Under the pieces are notes generated by a model. The model had not been told where the DNA came from and ran no database searches. It worked only from the letters and a program-made list of their open reading frames with translations. A stretch of 31,851 nucleotides of DNA from JBQCEE01 sp051960575. GTDB taxonomy: Bacteria > Actinomycetota > Actinomycetes > Mycobacteriales > Jatrophihabitantaceae. The stretch lies in the NCBI RefSeq assembly GCF_051960575.1, contig NZ_JBQCEE010000143.1:1-31851 (forward strand), in the 5' to 3' direction. The translations under genes were made by a program, and so were the position numbers. This document shows, one piece after another, positions 1 through 8,209 of the stretch. Numbering within the stretch: the first letter of the stretch is position 1; each line of letters begins with the position of its first letter.

Positions 1-314
1 ACCGGCGTCGGGCGCTCGATGCCCTGGGCCGCGAGCGCGGTGATGAGTGCACCGGGCAGGCCGAGGCCGGTGAACGGCGTCGTGGACGTCGCGACCTCGG
101 CCCGCGGACGCGTGGGCAGCGGCTCACGCGTCGGGCGGGGCGCCTCCGCGGCGAGGGGGCGGTGCGGGCGTTGCACCGACGCGGGCCGGCGGCTGCGGGC
201 GGGACGCCCGCCCTGGTTCGGCGCGGCGGCGCCGGTGGCCCCTGCGGGGCGACGGCGACGGTTCGGGTTGGACGGACGGGTGGACGAGGACGCGGCAGCG
301 CGCGGTGACGACAC
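1..314 (-). CDS. DEAD-box RNA helicase, N-terminal part (cut by left edge)
   Basis: The minus strand is open from position 314 to the edge, giving about 104 residues. The first ~75 are a basic, disordered Arg/Pro/Ala-rich tail. They are followed by TPFTGLGLPGALITALAAQG and then IERPTP, which is the Q motif of DEAD-box helicases (upstream aromatic residue, then the GI..PTP signature that reads adenine). The helicase core would lie beyond the window. In actinobacteria such proteins act in rRNA maturation and mRNA decay; which paralogue this is cannot be told. GTG at 314 is the only ATG or GTG between the upstream in-frame stop (375-377) and the tail, but no strong ribosome binding site is seen. 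Arg-rich extensions are common in this family, usually at the C-terminus; a long one here at the N-terminus is mildly unusual. Confidence 0.7.
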   Translation of the reverse strand, partial: MSSPRAAASSSTRPSNPNRRRRPAGATGAAAPNQGGRPARSRRPASVQRPHRPLAAEAPRPTREPLPTRPRAEVATSTTPFTGLGLPGALITALAAQGIERPTP

Positions 315-510
315 GGGATTCCCAACTTCACGGCCCGCGATCCACGATCGCTGCGACCAGGCTGCGCTGACGGATCAGCGGCGGCGGGTGCGCGGCGGAC
401 GGCGGGTGCGGCGGCGGGAGACTCACCCGCCGGGAGTGCGGCGTCTGCGCCGCTACCCCCACGGTAGCAGCCGGCGGCGTCCCGGGCGCCGCTCGCACAG
501 CGCCGCCCGT

Positions 511-567
511 CCGCGATCATGTGCAGGACACGCGCAGGACGCCGGCGTGTCTGCACATGATCCGCGG
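511..567 (-). terminator. Long imperfect hairpin after the VOC gene
   Basis: Arms 511-533 and 545-567 are complementary over about 22 bases with two single-base bulges, around an 11-base loop. The core of the arm is GATCATGTGCAG. It sits 8 bases beyond the VOC stop codon and has no U-tract, as is usual for actinobacterial intrinsic terminators. It could equally be one copy of a dispersed palindrome. The rest of 315-574 shows no gene. Confidence 0.55.
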
Positions 568-574
568 CGGTTGC

Positions 575-991
575 TCAGCCCTTCGGTGCGTACAGCTCGA
601 GCGCGATGTTGTCCGGGTCGCGGAACTCGAGGATGTCGCCGGTGCCGAGGTCCTTGATCGGCTCGTGCGCGATGCCGAGCCCGTCGAGGGTCTCGACCGC
701 CCGCTCGAGCACCGACCGGTCGGCGACGGTGAAGGCGACGTGGTCGAGCCCGACGCGGTCCTCGTCGAACCGGTCGGTGCCGACCGGCCGCAGCCCGAAC
801 AGGCACTGGCCCAGCCGATAGATGACGCCGCCGTAGAGGAACGACAGCGCCTCACGCGTCGTCTCGTCGGCGTCGTCCGGCACGGCATAGGCGACGGGCA
901 GGCCGAAGACCTTGTCGTTGAACTCGCGCGAGCGCGCGATGTCCTGCACGGTCAGGCGTACGTGGTGGAGGCCGGAGACATCGATGGGCAT
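575..991 (-). CDS. VOC-family (glyoxalase/dioxygenase fold) protein
   Basis: This 138-residue protein is a single vicinal-oxygen-chelate module pair. It begins with the strand GLHHVRLTV (His near residue 9), has a central GLDHVAFTV strand near residue 81, and ends with the typical FRDPDNIALELY strand carrying a Glu. These are the usual metal-ligand positions of glyoxalase I, fosfomycin-resistance and extradiol-type enzymes. The length fits a one-subunit, two-module VOC protein working as a dimer. The substrate cannot be predicted. ATG at 991 is preceded by GGGAGAC. It lies 4 bases after the flavodoxin-like gene, so the two are surely co-transcribed, which suggests a redox or detoxification role. 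Confidence 0.85.
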   Translation of the reverse strand: MPIDVSGLHHVRLTVQDIARSREFNDKVFGLPVAYAVPDDADETTREALSFLYGGVIYRLGQCLFGLRPVGTDRFDEDRVGLDHVAFTVADRSVLERAVETLDGLGIAHEPIKDLGTGDILEFRDPDNIALELYAPKG

Positions 992-995
992 GACG

Positions 996-1619
996 TCAGT
1001 CTCCCAGCGGCGGATAGTTCTCGGCCTTGAGCAGCCGCGCCAGGTGCGCCGCGTTGCTGGCGGCCTGCTTCGTCGTGTGGGCCACGGCGTCCGGTGTGCC
1101 GTCCAGGTCCTTGTAGTCGGTGCCGGTCATCGCCTCGCCGTTCCAGTAGCTGACGCCACCCGCCGGGATCGTGAAGCCGACGTCGTTGAGCGACTGGAAC
1201 AGGATGCCGCTGATGTGGTGCGCGCCGTCCTCGTTGCCGACGACCACCGCGAGCGCGACCTTGCCGTAGGTCTGCAGCCGGCCCTGGTCGTCCTGCTCGG
1301 ACAGCTCGGCGTCGAGCCGCTCGATGACCCGTTGGCACACACTCGAGTGCTGACCCACCCAGGTCGGTGTCGCCAGCACGAGGATGTCGGCGGCCATGAT
1401 CCGCTCGCGGATCGCCGGCCATTCGTCGCCGCCGCCCATGTCCAACTCGACGCCCGGACGCACGTCGTGGTCGACCACGCGCACGCTGTCACTGACGACG
1501 CCGTGCTCGGCGAGGGCGTCCAGCACCTGGCGGGTGAGCAGTTCGGTGCTCGAGTCGGCGGGCGACGGGCTGAGGGTGCAGTTGAGCGCGATCGCGCGCA
1601 ACGGCTCGGTTGCGGTCAT
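996..1619 (-). CDS. Flavodoxin-fold NAD(P)H-dependent FMN reductase-like protein
   Basis: The 207-residue product starts with a flavodoxin-type first strand and phosphate loop (AIALNCTLSPSPADSST, about residues 10-26). It has the LVLATPTWVGQHSS segment near residues 80-93, a standard FMN-contact motif of NADPH-dependent FMN reductases and NAD(P)H quinone oxidoreductases, and a later AVVVGNEDGAHH loop near residue 125. It is probably a cytosolic flavoprotein reducing FMN, quinones or other electrophiles. ATG at 1619 is preceded by GGCAGGAC. It lies 40 bases after the antiporter gene and 4 bases before the VOC gene, so all three probably form one minus-strand operon. Confidence 0.8.
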   Translation of the reverse strand: MTATEPLRAIALNCTLSPSPADSSTELLTRQVLDALAEHGVVSDSVRVVDHDVRPGVELDMGGGDEWPAIRERIMAADILVLATPTWVGQHSSVCQRVIERLDAELSEQDDQGRLQTYGKVALAVVVGNEDGAHHISGILFQSLNDVGFTIPAGGVSYWNGEAMTGTDYKDLDGTPDAVAHTTKQAASNAAHLARLLKAENYPPLGD

Positions 1620-1659
1620 GTCGTTGTCCTGCCCGTGTTCGCCGTCGTTGCAACGCCGC

Positions 1660-2721
1660 TCATTGCAGTGCGACGAGACCGACGACGCCGAGGGCGTAGA
1701 GCACCAGCACGGCGATCGAGTCGGGCCCCATGCGGCCGTACTGCCGTCTCGGCCGGAAGATCAGCCCGGCGATGTAGACGATCGTCAGCACGGCGCCGAG
1801 CGCGGTGAGGTAGATGTCGCTGCGGTGGGCGTTCGGCAGGACGGCGGCGCCGGAGATGATCGTCGCCGGCAGGAACAGCACGGGCAGGAAGGCGTTGCCG
1901 CCGAAGATGTCGCCGATCGACAGCTGGTAGTCGCCCATCCGCGCCGAGGTGATGCCGGTCGACAGCTCGGGCAACGAGGTCGCCGCGGCCAGCACCGTCG
2001 AGCCGAACAGCACGCCGGACAGCCCGATGTTGCCGAAGAAGACGTCACCGCTGCGTTCCATGAGCACGCCGCAGACGAGGGTGGCGACCGCCGCGACGCC
2101 GAAGACCAGCGCCGCGCGCGCGGTGCTGACGCCCCGCTTCGTCGCGGCCGACTCCTTCTTCTTTCGCCGCACGCCGCGCTCCTCGGGCTGCGTGTCCGGC
2201 GCGTCACCGCTGTCGCTCCACGGCAGCGACGACGACGCGCGGTTGATGAGCAGCAGCCCGATCACCCAGGCCGCCGTGATGAGCAGGACGTCCGGCGTCA
2301 CCCGGAAGTGCAGCAGTGACGCCGGCAGCTGCGCACCGGCCACGACGATGAGCAGCACGAGGACGACCAGGGCGCCCTCGAGGACGAGCACGAGGGACGC
2401 GGCCTGGTAGGTGAGCGGTTTGCGCACCCGCACGCCGAAGGCGTCGAGCGCCACGAGCACGACGGTCTGGATCGCGATGCCGCCGAGGATGTTGCCGACC
2501 GCGACGTCGATCTGGTGCGACGCGGCGGCGCTCACCGTGATCGCGATCTCCGGCAGGTTCGTCGCGACGGCCAGCACGATCAGACCGCCCAGCGCCGAGC
2601 CGAGGTGCAGCCGCTCGGCGAGCACGTCGGTGGTGTCGGACAGCTGCACGCCGCTGACCCAGATCACCGCCGCCGACCCGAGGAAGATCAGCAGCAGCAG
2701 CCAGGACGGGAGACCGGACAT
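1660..2721 (-). CDS. Sodium/calcium (cation) antiporter, CaCA family
   Basis: This 353-residue membrane protein has two homologous halves. Each carries an alpha-repeat: VLAVATNLPEIAITVSAA with VGNILGGIA in the first half (about residues 50-85), and VLAAATSLPELSTGIT with IGDIFGGNAF in the second (about residues 230-270). The paired T-N/S-L-P-E signatures supply the acidic cation-binding residues of the Ca2+/cation antiporter superfamily. A charged loop with an RRKKKE cluster (about residues 185-195) separates the halves. It probably exports Ca2+ in exchange for Na+ or H+. ATG at 2721 has an excellent GGAGGA site 7 bases upstream. It is the first gene of the minus-strand operon and divergent from the histidine kinase. 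Confidence 0.88.
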   Translation of the reverse strand: MSGLPSWLLLLIFLGSAAVIWVSGVQLSDTTDVLAERLHLGSALGGLIVLAVATNLPEIAITVSAAASHQIDVAVGNILGGIAIQTVVLVALDAFGVRVRKPLTYQAASLVLVLEGALVVLVLLIVVAGAQLPASLLHFRVTPDVLLITAAWVIGLLLINRASSSLPWSDSGDAPDTQPEERGVRRKKKESAATKRGVSTARAALVFGVAAVATLVCGVLMERSGDVFFGNIGLSGVLFGSTVLAAATSLPELSTGITSARMGDYQLSIGDIFGGNAFLPVLFLPATIISGAAVLPNAHRSDIYLTALGAVLTIVYIAGLIFRPRRQYGRMGPDSIAVLVLYALGVVGLVALQ

Positions 2722-2777
2722 TTGTTGTTCCTCCGAACGATGATGGCCGTGCGGGTGACCGGGTGTCGTGATCGTTC

Positions 2778-2792
2778 GGGCCCTTCGGCCCT
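2778..2792. promoter_or_regulatory. DosR/DevR-like palindrome between antiporter and kinase
   Basis: GGGCC-N4-GGCCC followed by TAGGGGACC lies in the 109-bp divergent intergenic region, flanked upstream by TCGTTC. The form GGG(a/c)C(c)...GG(c/t)CCC is like boxes bound by NarL-type dormancy/oxygen regulators (DosR/DevR) in actinobacteria. It could serve either neighbour. It could also simply be a GC-rich hairpin. Confidence 0.35.
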
Positions 2793-2830
2793 AGGGGACC
2801 CAGCGGACCTCACGCGATATTCACACTGCG

Positions 2831-4990
2831 GTGTGGAACGCCATGCCGGACGCGGACGGCAGGCGGACGATGACGAGCTCGGCGTTCATGACGCGACAGC
2901 GCGGGCTGTGGCTGCTCACGACGGCCGGTACCGCGATGCTGACGTTGTCGCTCGGGTGGCTCGGCGCCGAGTACCTGCTCGACCCGGCGCTCGGCGCCTC
3001 GGCGCTGTGGCCGGCCGCTGCGGCCGCGCTGGCGGCGTTCGTGCTCGTGCCGCGGCCGTTGCGCACGGCGGTGCTGGTGGGCGTGGTGCCCGGCGTGACG
3101 ATCGCCAACCTGCTCGCCGGGACGGCGGCCGTGACCACGCCGGCGTACGGCGTCGCGAACGCCCTCGAGGTGGGCGTCGGCGGCCTGCTGCTCGTGCGGC
3201 TCACGGCACTCGGCGACGGCCGGCACTTGCTGCGCCGTGGGTATCGCGATCTCGCCGCCCTCATGCTCGCGCTCGCCGCCGCCGTCGTGGCCGGTGCGCT
3301 CGCGCTGGCTGCCGGGCTCGTCGAGGTCGGACGACCGCACGTGCTGCTCGCGGCCCGCGGGTACGCGCTGGCCCACCTGGTCGGCGCGCTCGCGCTCGGC
3401 CCGCTGCTGCTGGTGCTGCCCCGCACTCGGGCGGCGTGGCGGGCTGTCGCCCGGCAGCGGCGGCTGAACCTGCAATGGGCGTTGAGCATCGCCGGCGTCG
3501 CGGCCACGACGCTGTTCCTGTTCACCGCCACGGTCGACGACGCCTTCGCGCCGCTGCTGCTGGTGCCGCTGCTCGCCGCGGCCGCGCTGCTCACGCCGAT
3601 GCGCGCGTTGACCACGCTGCTCGTCGCCTGCGTGGTCGCGACGGTCGCGACGGTGCGCGGCCACGGACCGCTCGCCGGCATCGGCGACGCCGCGCTGCGC
3701 ACGCAGGCCCTCCAGGGCCTGCTCGCCGGCTACTGCCTGCTCACGCTGACGGTCACCCTGCTCGCCGACGCCCGCGTGCGCGCCACGGCGAGACTGCGCG
3801 CAGCCGAGCGTCTCGCCGAGCTCGCCTTCGCCGACGCACCCACGGGGATGATGGTCAGCAGCCTCGAGCCCGGACGCGTTGGCGAGATCGTCGCCGTGAA
3901 CCACGCCCTCTGCGAGCTGCTGCACCGCGAGCCGGCCGACCTCGTCGGCCGGCACGTCAAGGACCTCGCCCCGGTCGACGACGCCGACGCGGCCGACGAC
4001 CACATCGCGGCGATGCTCGCCGGCACGCTCACGAGCTACCACCGCGAACGGCCGTTGCTGCGTGCCGACGGCCGGCTCGTGCCCACCAGCCATGCGATCA
4101 ACGTCGTGCGTCCCGTCGACGCGGCGCCCTACGTGATCAGCCAGATCACCGATCTGCGCAGCCGCATCGAGGCCGAGCAGGCGATGGCCGACGCGCTCGA
4201 GGCGCAGGTCATGGCCGTCGCGAAGTTGAAGGAGCTCAACGCGGCGCGCGTCGACGCGGCGGCGCGGCTCGCGCACGACCTGCGCAGCCCGCTCACCTGC
4301 GTGCGCGCCTATCAGGAGTTGTTGCTGACCGGCGCCGCCGGCGACCTCAGCGACGAGCAGTTGCAGATGGTCGAGATCGCGCTGCGCAACGCCGACCGGG
4401 TGATCGCGCTGGTCGACGAGCTGGTGAGCACCGCGTCCCTCGAGCTCGAGAACATCGACGTGACGCGGCTGGTCCGCATGCCGCTCGGGCCGGTGCTGAC
4501 CGCCGCGCTCGACACGGTGCAACCGGTCTGCACGCGGCAGCGCCAGGTGCTCGTCCGGCCGGGCGCGGGGCTCGACGCGATCGTCGCGGCGGACGGGGTG
4601 CAGCTGGAGCGTGCGCTCGTGAACGTGCTGGCGAACGCCGCGAAGTACACGCCCGAAGGCGGTCAGATCACCGTCGCGGTCACGGCGGACGAGACCGGCG
4701 TGGCGGTGGCGGTGACCGACACCGGCATCGGCATCCCGGCCCACCAGCTGGCACGAGTGGGCGAGCAGTTCTTCCGTGCCGACACCGCGCAGGCCAAGGG
4801 CATCAAGGGCACCGGACTCGGCCTGGCCGTGACCCGTGCCGTGCTCGCGAAGCACGGCGGCCAGCTGCGGGTGACCTCCGCACCGGGCCACGGGTCGACC
4901 TTCACGCTGTGGCTGCCGCCTGCGCAGGACGGGGTCGTGCGGCCCGCGCGGACGGGCGGCGACGCGCTCGACATGGCGCTGGCGTCCTGA
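2831..4990 (+). CDS. Membrane sensor histidine kinase (MASE1-like, PAS, HisKA, HATPase)
   Basis: The protein has about 719 residues. Residues ~25-310 are a multi-helix membrane region of MASE1 type, an integral sensory domain whose ligand is generally unknown. A PAS-like domain follows at ~328-445, then a dimerisation/phosphoacceptor domain with LAHDLRSPLT (phospho-His about residue 482). The ATPase domain has an N-box NVLANAAKYTPEGG (Asn about 602), a G1 box DTGIGIP and a G2 box GTGLGLAV. It therefore autophosphorylates and needs a response regulator, none of which is adjacent (orphan kinase). The start is uncertain: GTG 2831 gives the longest form; ATG 2843, 2870 (AGGCGG upstream) and 2888 are in frame, and 2870 looks best by ribosome binding site. 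It is divergent from the antiporter and convergent with the GH15 gene. Confidence 0.88.
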   Translation: MWNAMPDADGRRTMTSSAFMTRQRGLWLLTTAGTAMLTLSLGWLGAEYLLDPALGASALWPAAAAALAAFVLVPRPLRTAVLVGVVPGVTIANLLAGTAAVTTPAYGVANALEVGVGGLLLVRLTALGDGRHLLRRGYRDLAALMLALAAAVVAGALALAAGLVEVGRPHVLLAARGYALAHLVGALALGPLLLVLPRTRAAWRAVARQRRLNLQWALSIAGVAATTLFLFTATVDDAFAPLLLVPLLAAAALLTPMRALTTLLVACVVATVATVRGHGPLAGIGDAALRTQALQGLLAGYCLLTLTVTLLADARVRATARLRAAERLAELAFADAPTGMMVSSLEPGRVGEIVAVNHALCELLHREPADLVGRHVKDLAPVDDADAADDHIAAMLAGTLTSYHRERPLLRADGRLVPTSHAINVVRPVDAAPYVISQITDLRSRIEAEQAMADALEAQVMAVAKLKELNAARVDAAARLAHDLRSPLTCVRAYQELLLTGAAGDLSDEQLQMVEIALRNADRVIALVDELVSTASLELENIDVTRLVRMPLGPVLTAALDTVQPVCTRQRQVLVRPGAGLDAIVAADGVQLERALVNVLANAAKYTPEGGQITVAVTADETGVAVAVTDTGIGIPAHQLARVGEQFFRADTAQAKGIKGTGLGLAVTRAVLAKHGGQLRVTSAPGHGSTFTLWLPPAQDGVVRPARTGGDALDMALAS

Positions 4991-5000
4991 CCGTGGCGGC

Positions 5001-5017
5001 GGCGGCCTCATGCCGCC
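5001..5017. terminator. Short hairpin between convergent genes
   Basis: GGCGGC-CTCAT-GCCGCC lies in the 40-bp gap between the stop codons of the kinase (plus) and the GH15 gene (minus). It is placed to stop transcription from both sides. There is no U-tract, and the stem is short in a GC-rich background. Confidence 0.35.
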
Positions 5018-5030
5018 CGCCGGACGACGC

Positions 5031-6800
5031 TCATGTCGCCAGCCGCGCCGAGGTCTCGAGCATGAGGGCGTGGACGAACGCCTGCGGCAGGTTGCCGCGC
5101 AGCTGGTGCTGCTGCGGGTCGAACTCCTCGCAGTAGAGCATCGGCGGCCCGCACGCCGCCTGCGTGCGCTCGTACCAGGCCCGGGCCTCGACGGCCCGAC
5201 CGCGCTGGTGCTCGCTGAGCGCTACGAGGAACCCGCAGAGCAGGAACGATCCCTCGGCGTCGTGCAGCGGACGGTCGTCGTGGCGGAACCGGTAGGCGTA
5301 GCCGTCGCGGGCCAGCTCGTCGAGGTAGCGCTGCAGGGTCGCGACCGTGCGCGGGTCGTCGGCGGGGACGGCGCCGCGCAGGCCGGGCAGCAGCAGCGCG
5401 GCGTCGGCCAGTGGGTCGCCCGGTGAGCGCTGCCAGCTGCCGTCGTCGTGGGTCGCATCGGCCGAGGTGTCGGCGAGGATGCGGTCGGCCAGCGCCGACC
5501 AGCCGATGGTGGCGGCCGATGCCGGGCGCACCCGCGCGATGGCGCGCAGTCCGGCCACGGCGGTGAGCCGGCTGTGCGTCCAGGCCCGTGGCTCGATCTC
5601 CCAGATCCCGGCGTCCGGCTCGTGCCAGCGTTTGCCGATGGCGTCGGCGGCGACCTGCGCGGCGTCCCAGTGCTCGGTGGTCAGGCGGTCGTGCTCGGCG
5701 GCGGCGGCGAACAGCAGCAGCGACTCGCCGAAGATGTCGAGCTGGAACTGGTCGTTCACCCAGTTGCCGACGACGACCTCGCCGCCCGGGTAGCCGCTGA
5801 GGTCGAGCGTGCGCTGGTCGGGCACGCGGCCGCCCTCGACGGTGTAGGCGGGCGCGAGGTCGGGCCCGTGCTCGAGCAGTCGGGCCGACACGAAATCGAC
5901 GGCGTGGTCGAGCAGCGGCAGGGCGCCGAGCGCGGCAACGGCCTCGCCCGCGTAGCACTGGTCGCGGATCCAGGCGTAGCGGTAGTCGTAGTTGCGGCCC
6001 GCCTCGGCGCGCTCGGGCAGGCTCGTCGACGCGGCCGCGACCATGCCCGACGTCGCACTGGTCAGCCCCTGCAGCACGGCGTAGTGATGACCGGCCTCGG
6101 ACGGCGAGAGCGTGCCGCTGAGGTCGGGGACGACCGTGCCCCAGCGCGCGCGCGTGCCCTCCCAGGCGACGTCGGCGTCGGGCGGGCGATCGGGCAGTTC
6201 GCGGTCGCTCAGCTCGAGCACGATGTCGTGCCGGTCGTGCGCGGCGACGGTGAACTCGGCGACCAGTGCGGCGCCGTGCTCGCGCGGTCGCGCGTGGCCC
6301 AGCCCCTGCACGCGCAGCCACAGGTCGCCGACGCGTGCCGTCCAGATGTCGCCGTGCCGGTGCAGGTCGGTCATCGGCACGGTGTCGTAGTCGCCCCGGG
6401 GCCGCAGCAGCACGAACACGCCGGCGTCGGCCGACTCGGCGACGATGCGACGCAGCAGCACGAGCCGGTGCGGATCGGCGGGGTAGTGCAGGGCGTCGTG
6501 CGACTCGACCCACCCGTCGGTGGTCACCCAGTGCGAGTGCCACACCAGGCTGCTCGTCTCGTAGAAGCCGCCCCAGACGTGCCGCGCGGTCGGGTGCAGC
6601 ATGAAGGTGCCCTGGCCGCCGAGCAGCGAGCTGAAGACGGACGCGTCGTGCCACCGCGGCGCGCACAGCCAGGCGACGTCGCCGCTCGGCCCGACGAGCG
6701 CGCCGCGCTCGCCGTCGGCCAACAGGGCGTACTCGCGCAGCACCGCAGGTGAGGCGGCCGACAGCGGGACGCCGCCCGGCCGCTCGCTGCCCTCAGTCAT
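5031..6800 (-). CDS. Glycoside hydrolase family 15 protein (glucoamylase/trehalase-like)
   Basis: The 589-residue protein has the layout of prokaryotic GH15 enzymes: an N-terminal beta-sandwich (about 15-250) and an (alpha/alpha)6 barrel. Signatures are NYDYRYAWIRDQ (270-281), EPDAGIWEI (394-402), where Glu401 would be the general acid, and MLYCEEFDP (554-562) with GNLPQAFVHA (569-578), where Glu558/559 would be the general base. The family hydrolyses terminal alpha-glucosidic bonds; actinobacterial members include trehalases, so trehalose or maltodextrin is the likely substrate. There is no signal peptide, so it should be cytosolic. ATG at 6800 overlaps the end of the preceding small membrane-protein gene by 8 bases, placing it last in the marR-SDR operon. 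Confidence 0.88.
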   Translation of the reverse strand: MTEGSERPGGVPLSAASPAVLREYALLADGERGALVGPSGDVAWLCAPRWHDASVFSSLLGGQGTFMLHPTARHVWGGFYETSSLVWHSHWVTTDGWVESHDALHYPADPHRLVLLRRIVAESADAGVFVLLRPRGDYDTVPMTDLHRHGDIWTARVGDLWLRVQGLGHARPREHGAALVAEFTVAAHDRHDIVLELSDRELPDRPPDADVAWEGTRARWGTVVPDLSGTLSPSEAGHHYAVLQGLTSATSGMVAAASTSLPERAEAGRNYDYRYAWIRDQCYAGEAVAALGALPLLDHAVDFVSARLLEHGPDLAPAYTVEGGRVPDQRTLDLSGYPGGEVVVGNWVNDQFQLDIFGESLLLFAAAAEHDRLTTEHWDAAQVAADAIGKRWHEPDAGIWEIEPRAWTHSRLTAVAGLRAIARVRPASAATIGWSALADRILADTSADATHDDGSWQRSPGDPLADAALLLPGLRGAVPADDPRTVATLQRYLDELARDGYAYRFRHDDRPLHDAEGSFLLCGFLVALSEHQRGRAVEARAWYERTQAACGPPMLYCEEFDPQQHQLRGNLPQAFVHALMLETSARLAT

Positions 6801-7182
6801 CGGCGTGCGAGGTCGCGCGGACGAAGGCGCCGAGCAGGGCCGCGGCCGTGGCCCCCGCGACCGCGCCGCTCACCGAGGCCGGTCGGCGAAATCGTCGGCT
6901 CGCGATCACCACCGGCAGCATGCTCAACGCGTGTGAAGCATCGACGGCCGCGCCGCCCATCGCGACGACGGGCAGCGGGCGGGCGATCTCGACCGCGCCC
7001 TGCACGAGCATCCGCGCGCCGAGCACCCGAACGAGCCAGACGGGCGGCCCCGCACGATGCCGGTCGACCAGCGTGATCATCGCGTTCGGACGCGTCGCGA
7101 GCAGCGCGCCGGTCACCGCCTCGACCAGGCCGATGGCACGGATGGTGGTGGCGTCGCCCGCCGGTGATCGCTTGGCCGTCAC
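6793..7182 (-). CDS. Small hypothetical membrane protein
   Basis: This is a 129-residue protein of unknown function. It has three or four hydrophobic stretches (about residues 14-28, 45-60, 73-92 and 105-120), separated by short Arg-rich loops, suggesting a small helical membrane protein. The GTG start at 7182 overlaps the TGA of the SDR gene (GTGA, 4 bases), and its own stop overlaps the GH15 start by 8 bases, so it is translationally coupled on both sides. The longer frame running upstream through the SDR gene is a shadow: it becomes Arg/Pro-rich without hydrophobic pattern. The residues GLVEAVTGALL and VRVLGARMLVQGAVE resemble small membrane proteins often linked to dehydrogenases in actinobacteria, but I cannot name a family. 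Confidence 0.65.
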   Translation of the reverse strand: MTAKRSPAGDATTIRAIGLVEAVTGALLATRPNAMITLVDRHRAGPPVWLVRVLGARMLVQGAVEIARPLPVVAMGGAAVDASHALSMLPVVIASRRFRRPASVSGAVAGATAAALLGAFVRATSHADD

Positions 7183-8180
7183 CGGCGCCGCCGCAGCAGC
7201 GCGAGCCCGGCGAGCGCGCCGGCACCGGCCATCCCGCCGAGCAGGCCGTGGTGCTGCGAGGCCCACAGTTGCGGGTCGCGGGTGTGCGACTGGTCGTCGA
7301 ACGCGCCGTGGGCGCCGAAGTCGTGGCCGTCCTCGCCGTCGACGGGGTGGAACAGGTTGGCGGGTGCGTCCGACGGCTGCTCCTGGTCGCGCTGCTGGGC
7401 CTTGAAGCCGGTCAGCGCGAGGTAGCGGTCGAGCAGGCCGGGGGCGATCGCGTTCGCCGCGAGCGTGCCCATCGTCGACGAGCCGATCCAGTACTCGCGT
7501 CGCTTGGGGTGGTCGGCGGCGAAGACGATGCCGCGCGCGACGAACTCCGGCTGGTAGATCGGCGCGACCGGTTGCGCCTTGCGCGGCAGCTTGTTGATCA
7601 GCCACGAGAACTGCGGGGTGTTCACCGCGGGCAGCTGGCACATCGTCACGTGCACGTTGGACTTCTCGTGCAGCAACTCGCAGCGCAGCGACTCGGGGAA
7701 CCCCTGGAGTGCGTGCTTCGCGCCGCAGTAGACCGTCTGCAACGGGATGCCGCGGTACGCCAGCGCCGAGCCGACGTGCACGATCGTGCCCCGGTCGCGC
7801 GACTTCATCCGCTTGAGCACCGCCATGGTGCAGAAGACGTAGCCGAAGTAGCTGACCTCGGTGGCCCGGCGGAACTCGTCCGGCGTGACCTGGTCGAACG
7901 GCGCGAAGACCGACGAGAACGCGACGTTGACCCACGTGTCGATGGGGCCGACCTCGCGCTCGATGCGGTCGACGGTGGCCTCGACGGCGTCGGCATCGGC
8001 GACATCGAGCGGGATGGGCACCGCCCGGCCGCCCGCCTTCTCGACCTCGGCGGCCGCGCCCTGCAGGCCCGACTCGCCGCGGGCGAGCAGCACCACGGTG
8101 TCGCCGCGGGCGGCGAAGGCGCACGCGGTGGCGCGTCCGACGCCGCCACTCGCTCCGGTGACGGCCACGATCTGTGCCAT
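7179..8180 (-). CDS. Short-chain dehydrogenase/reductase with C-terminal extension
   Basis: The 333-residue protein carries a classical SDR domain at 1-~240. VTGASGGVGRA (7-17) is the nucleotide-binding glycine motif; Ser138 (HVGSALA) and Y151-x3-K155 (VYCGAK) form the catalytic set. The usual NNAG motif is replaced by VNVAF (84-88), a variation seen in some SDR subfamilies. About 90 extra residues follow, ending in a hydrophobic helix (LLGGMAGAGALAGLALL) and RRRR, which looks like a membrane-anchoring tail. The substrate is unknown. ATG at 8180 has GAAGGGAC upstream. It lies 29 bases after marR and is coupled to the next gene by a GTGA overlap, so it is probably MarR-controlled. Confidence 0.85.
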   Translation of the reverse strand: MAQIVAVTGASGGVGRATACAFAARGDTVVLLARGESGLQGAAAEVEKAGGRAVPIPLDVADADAVEATVDRIEREVGPIDTWVNVAFSSVFAPFDQVTPDEFRRATEVSYFGYVFCTMAVLKRMKSRDRGTIVHVGSALAYRGIPLQTVYCGAKHALQGFPESLRCELLHEKSNVHVTMCQLPAVNTPQFSWLINKLPRKAQPVAPIYQPEFVARGIVFAADHPKRREYWIGSSTMGTLAANAIAPGLLDRYLALTGFKAQQRDQEQPSDAPANLFHPVDGEDGHDFGAHGAFDDQSHTRDPQLWASQHHGLLGGMAGAGALAGLALLRRRR

Positions 8181-8209
8181 GGTTCGGCGTCCCTTCTGGA
8201 GATTGTCGC

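Noticed and set aside
2515..5136. Very long open frames on other strands/frames over the kinase (873 aa plus, 733 aa minus)
   Set aside because: They are Arg/Ala/Gly-rich or His/Gly-rich with no domain pattern. The kinase frame has all catalytic motifs and normal composition; the others are GC-bias shadows.
5448..6752. 434-aa plus-strand frame opposite the GH15 gene
   Set aside because: Low complexity and no recognisable motif; GH15 on the minus strand explains the DNA.
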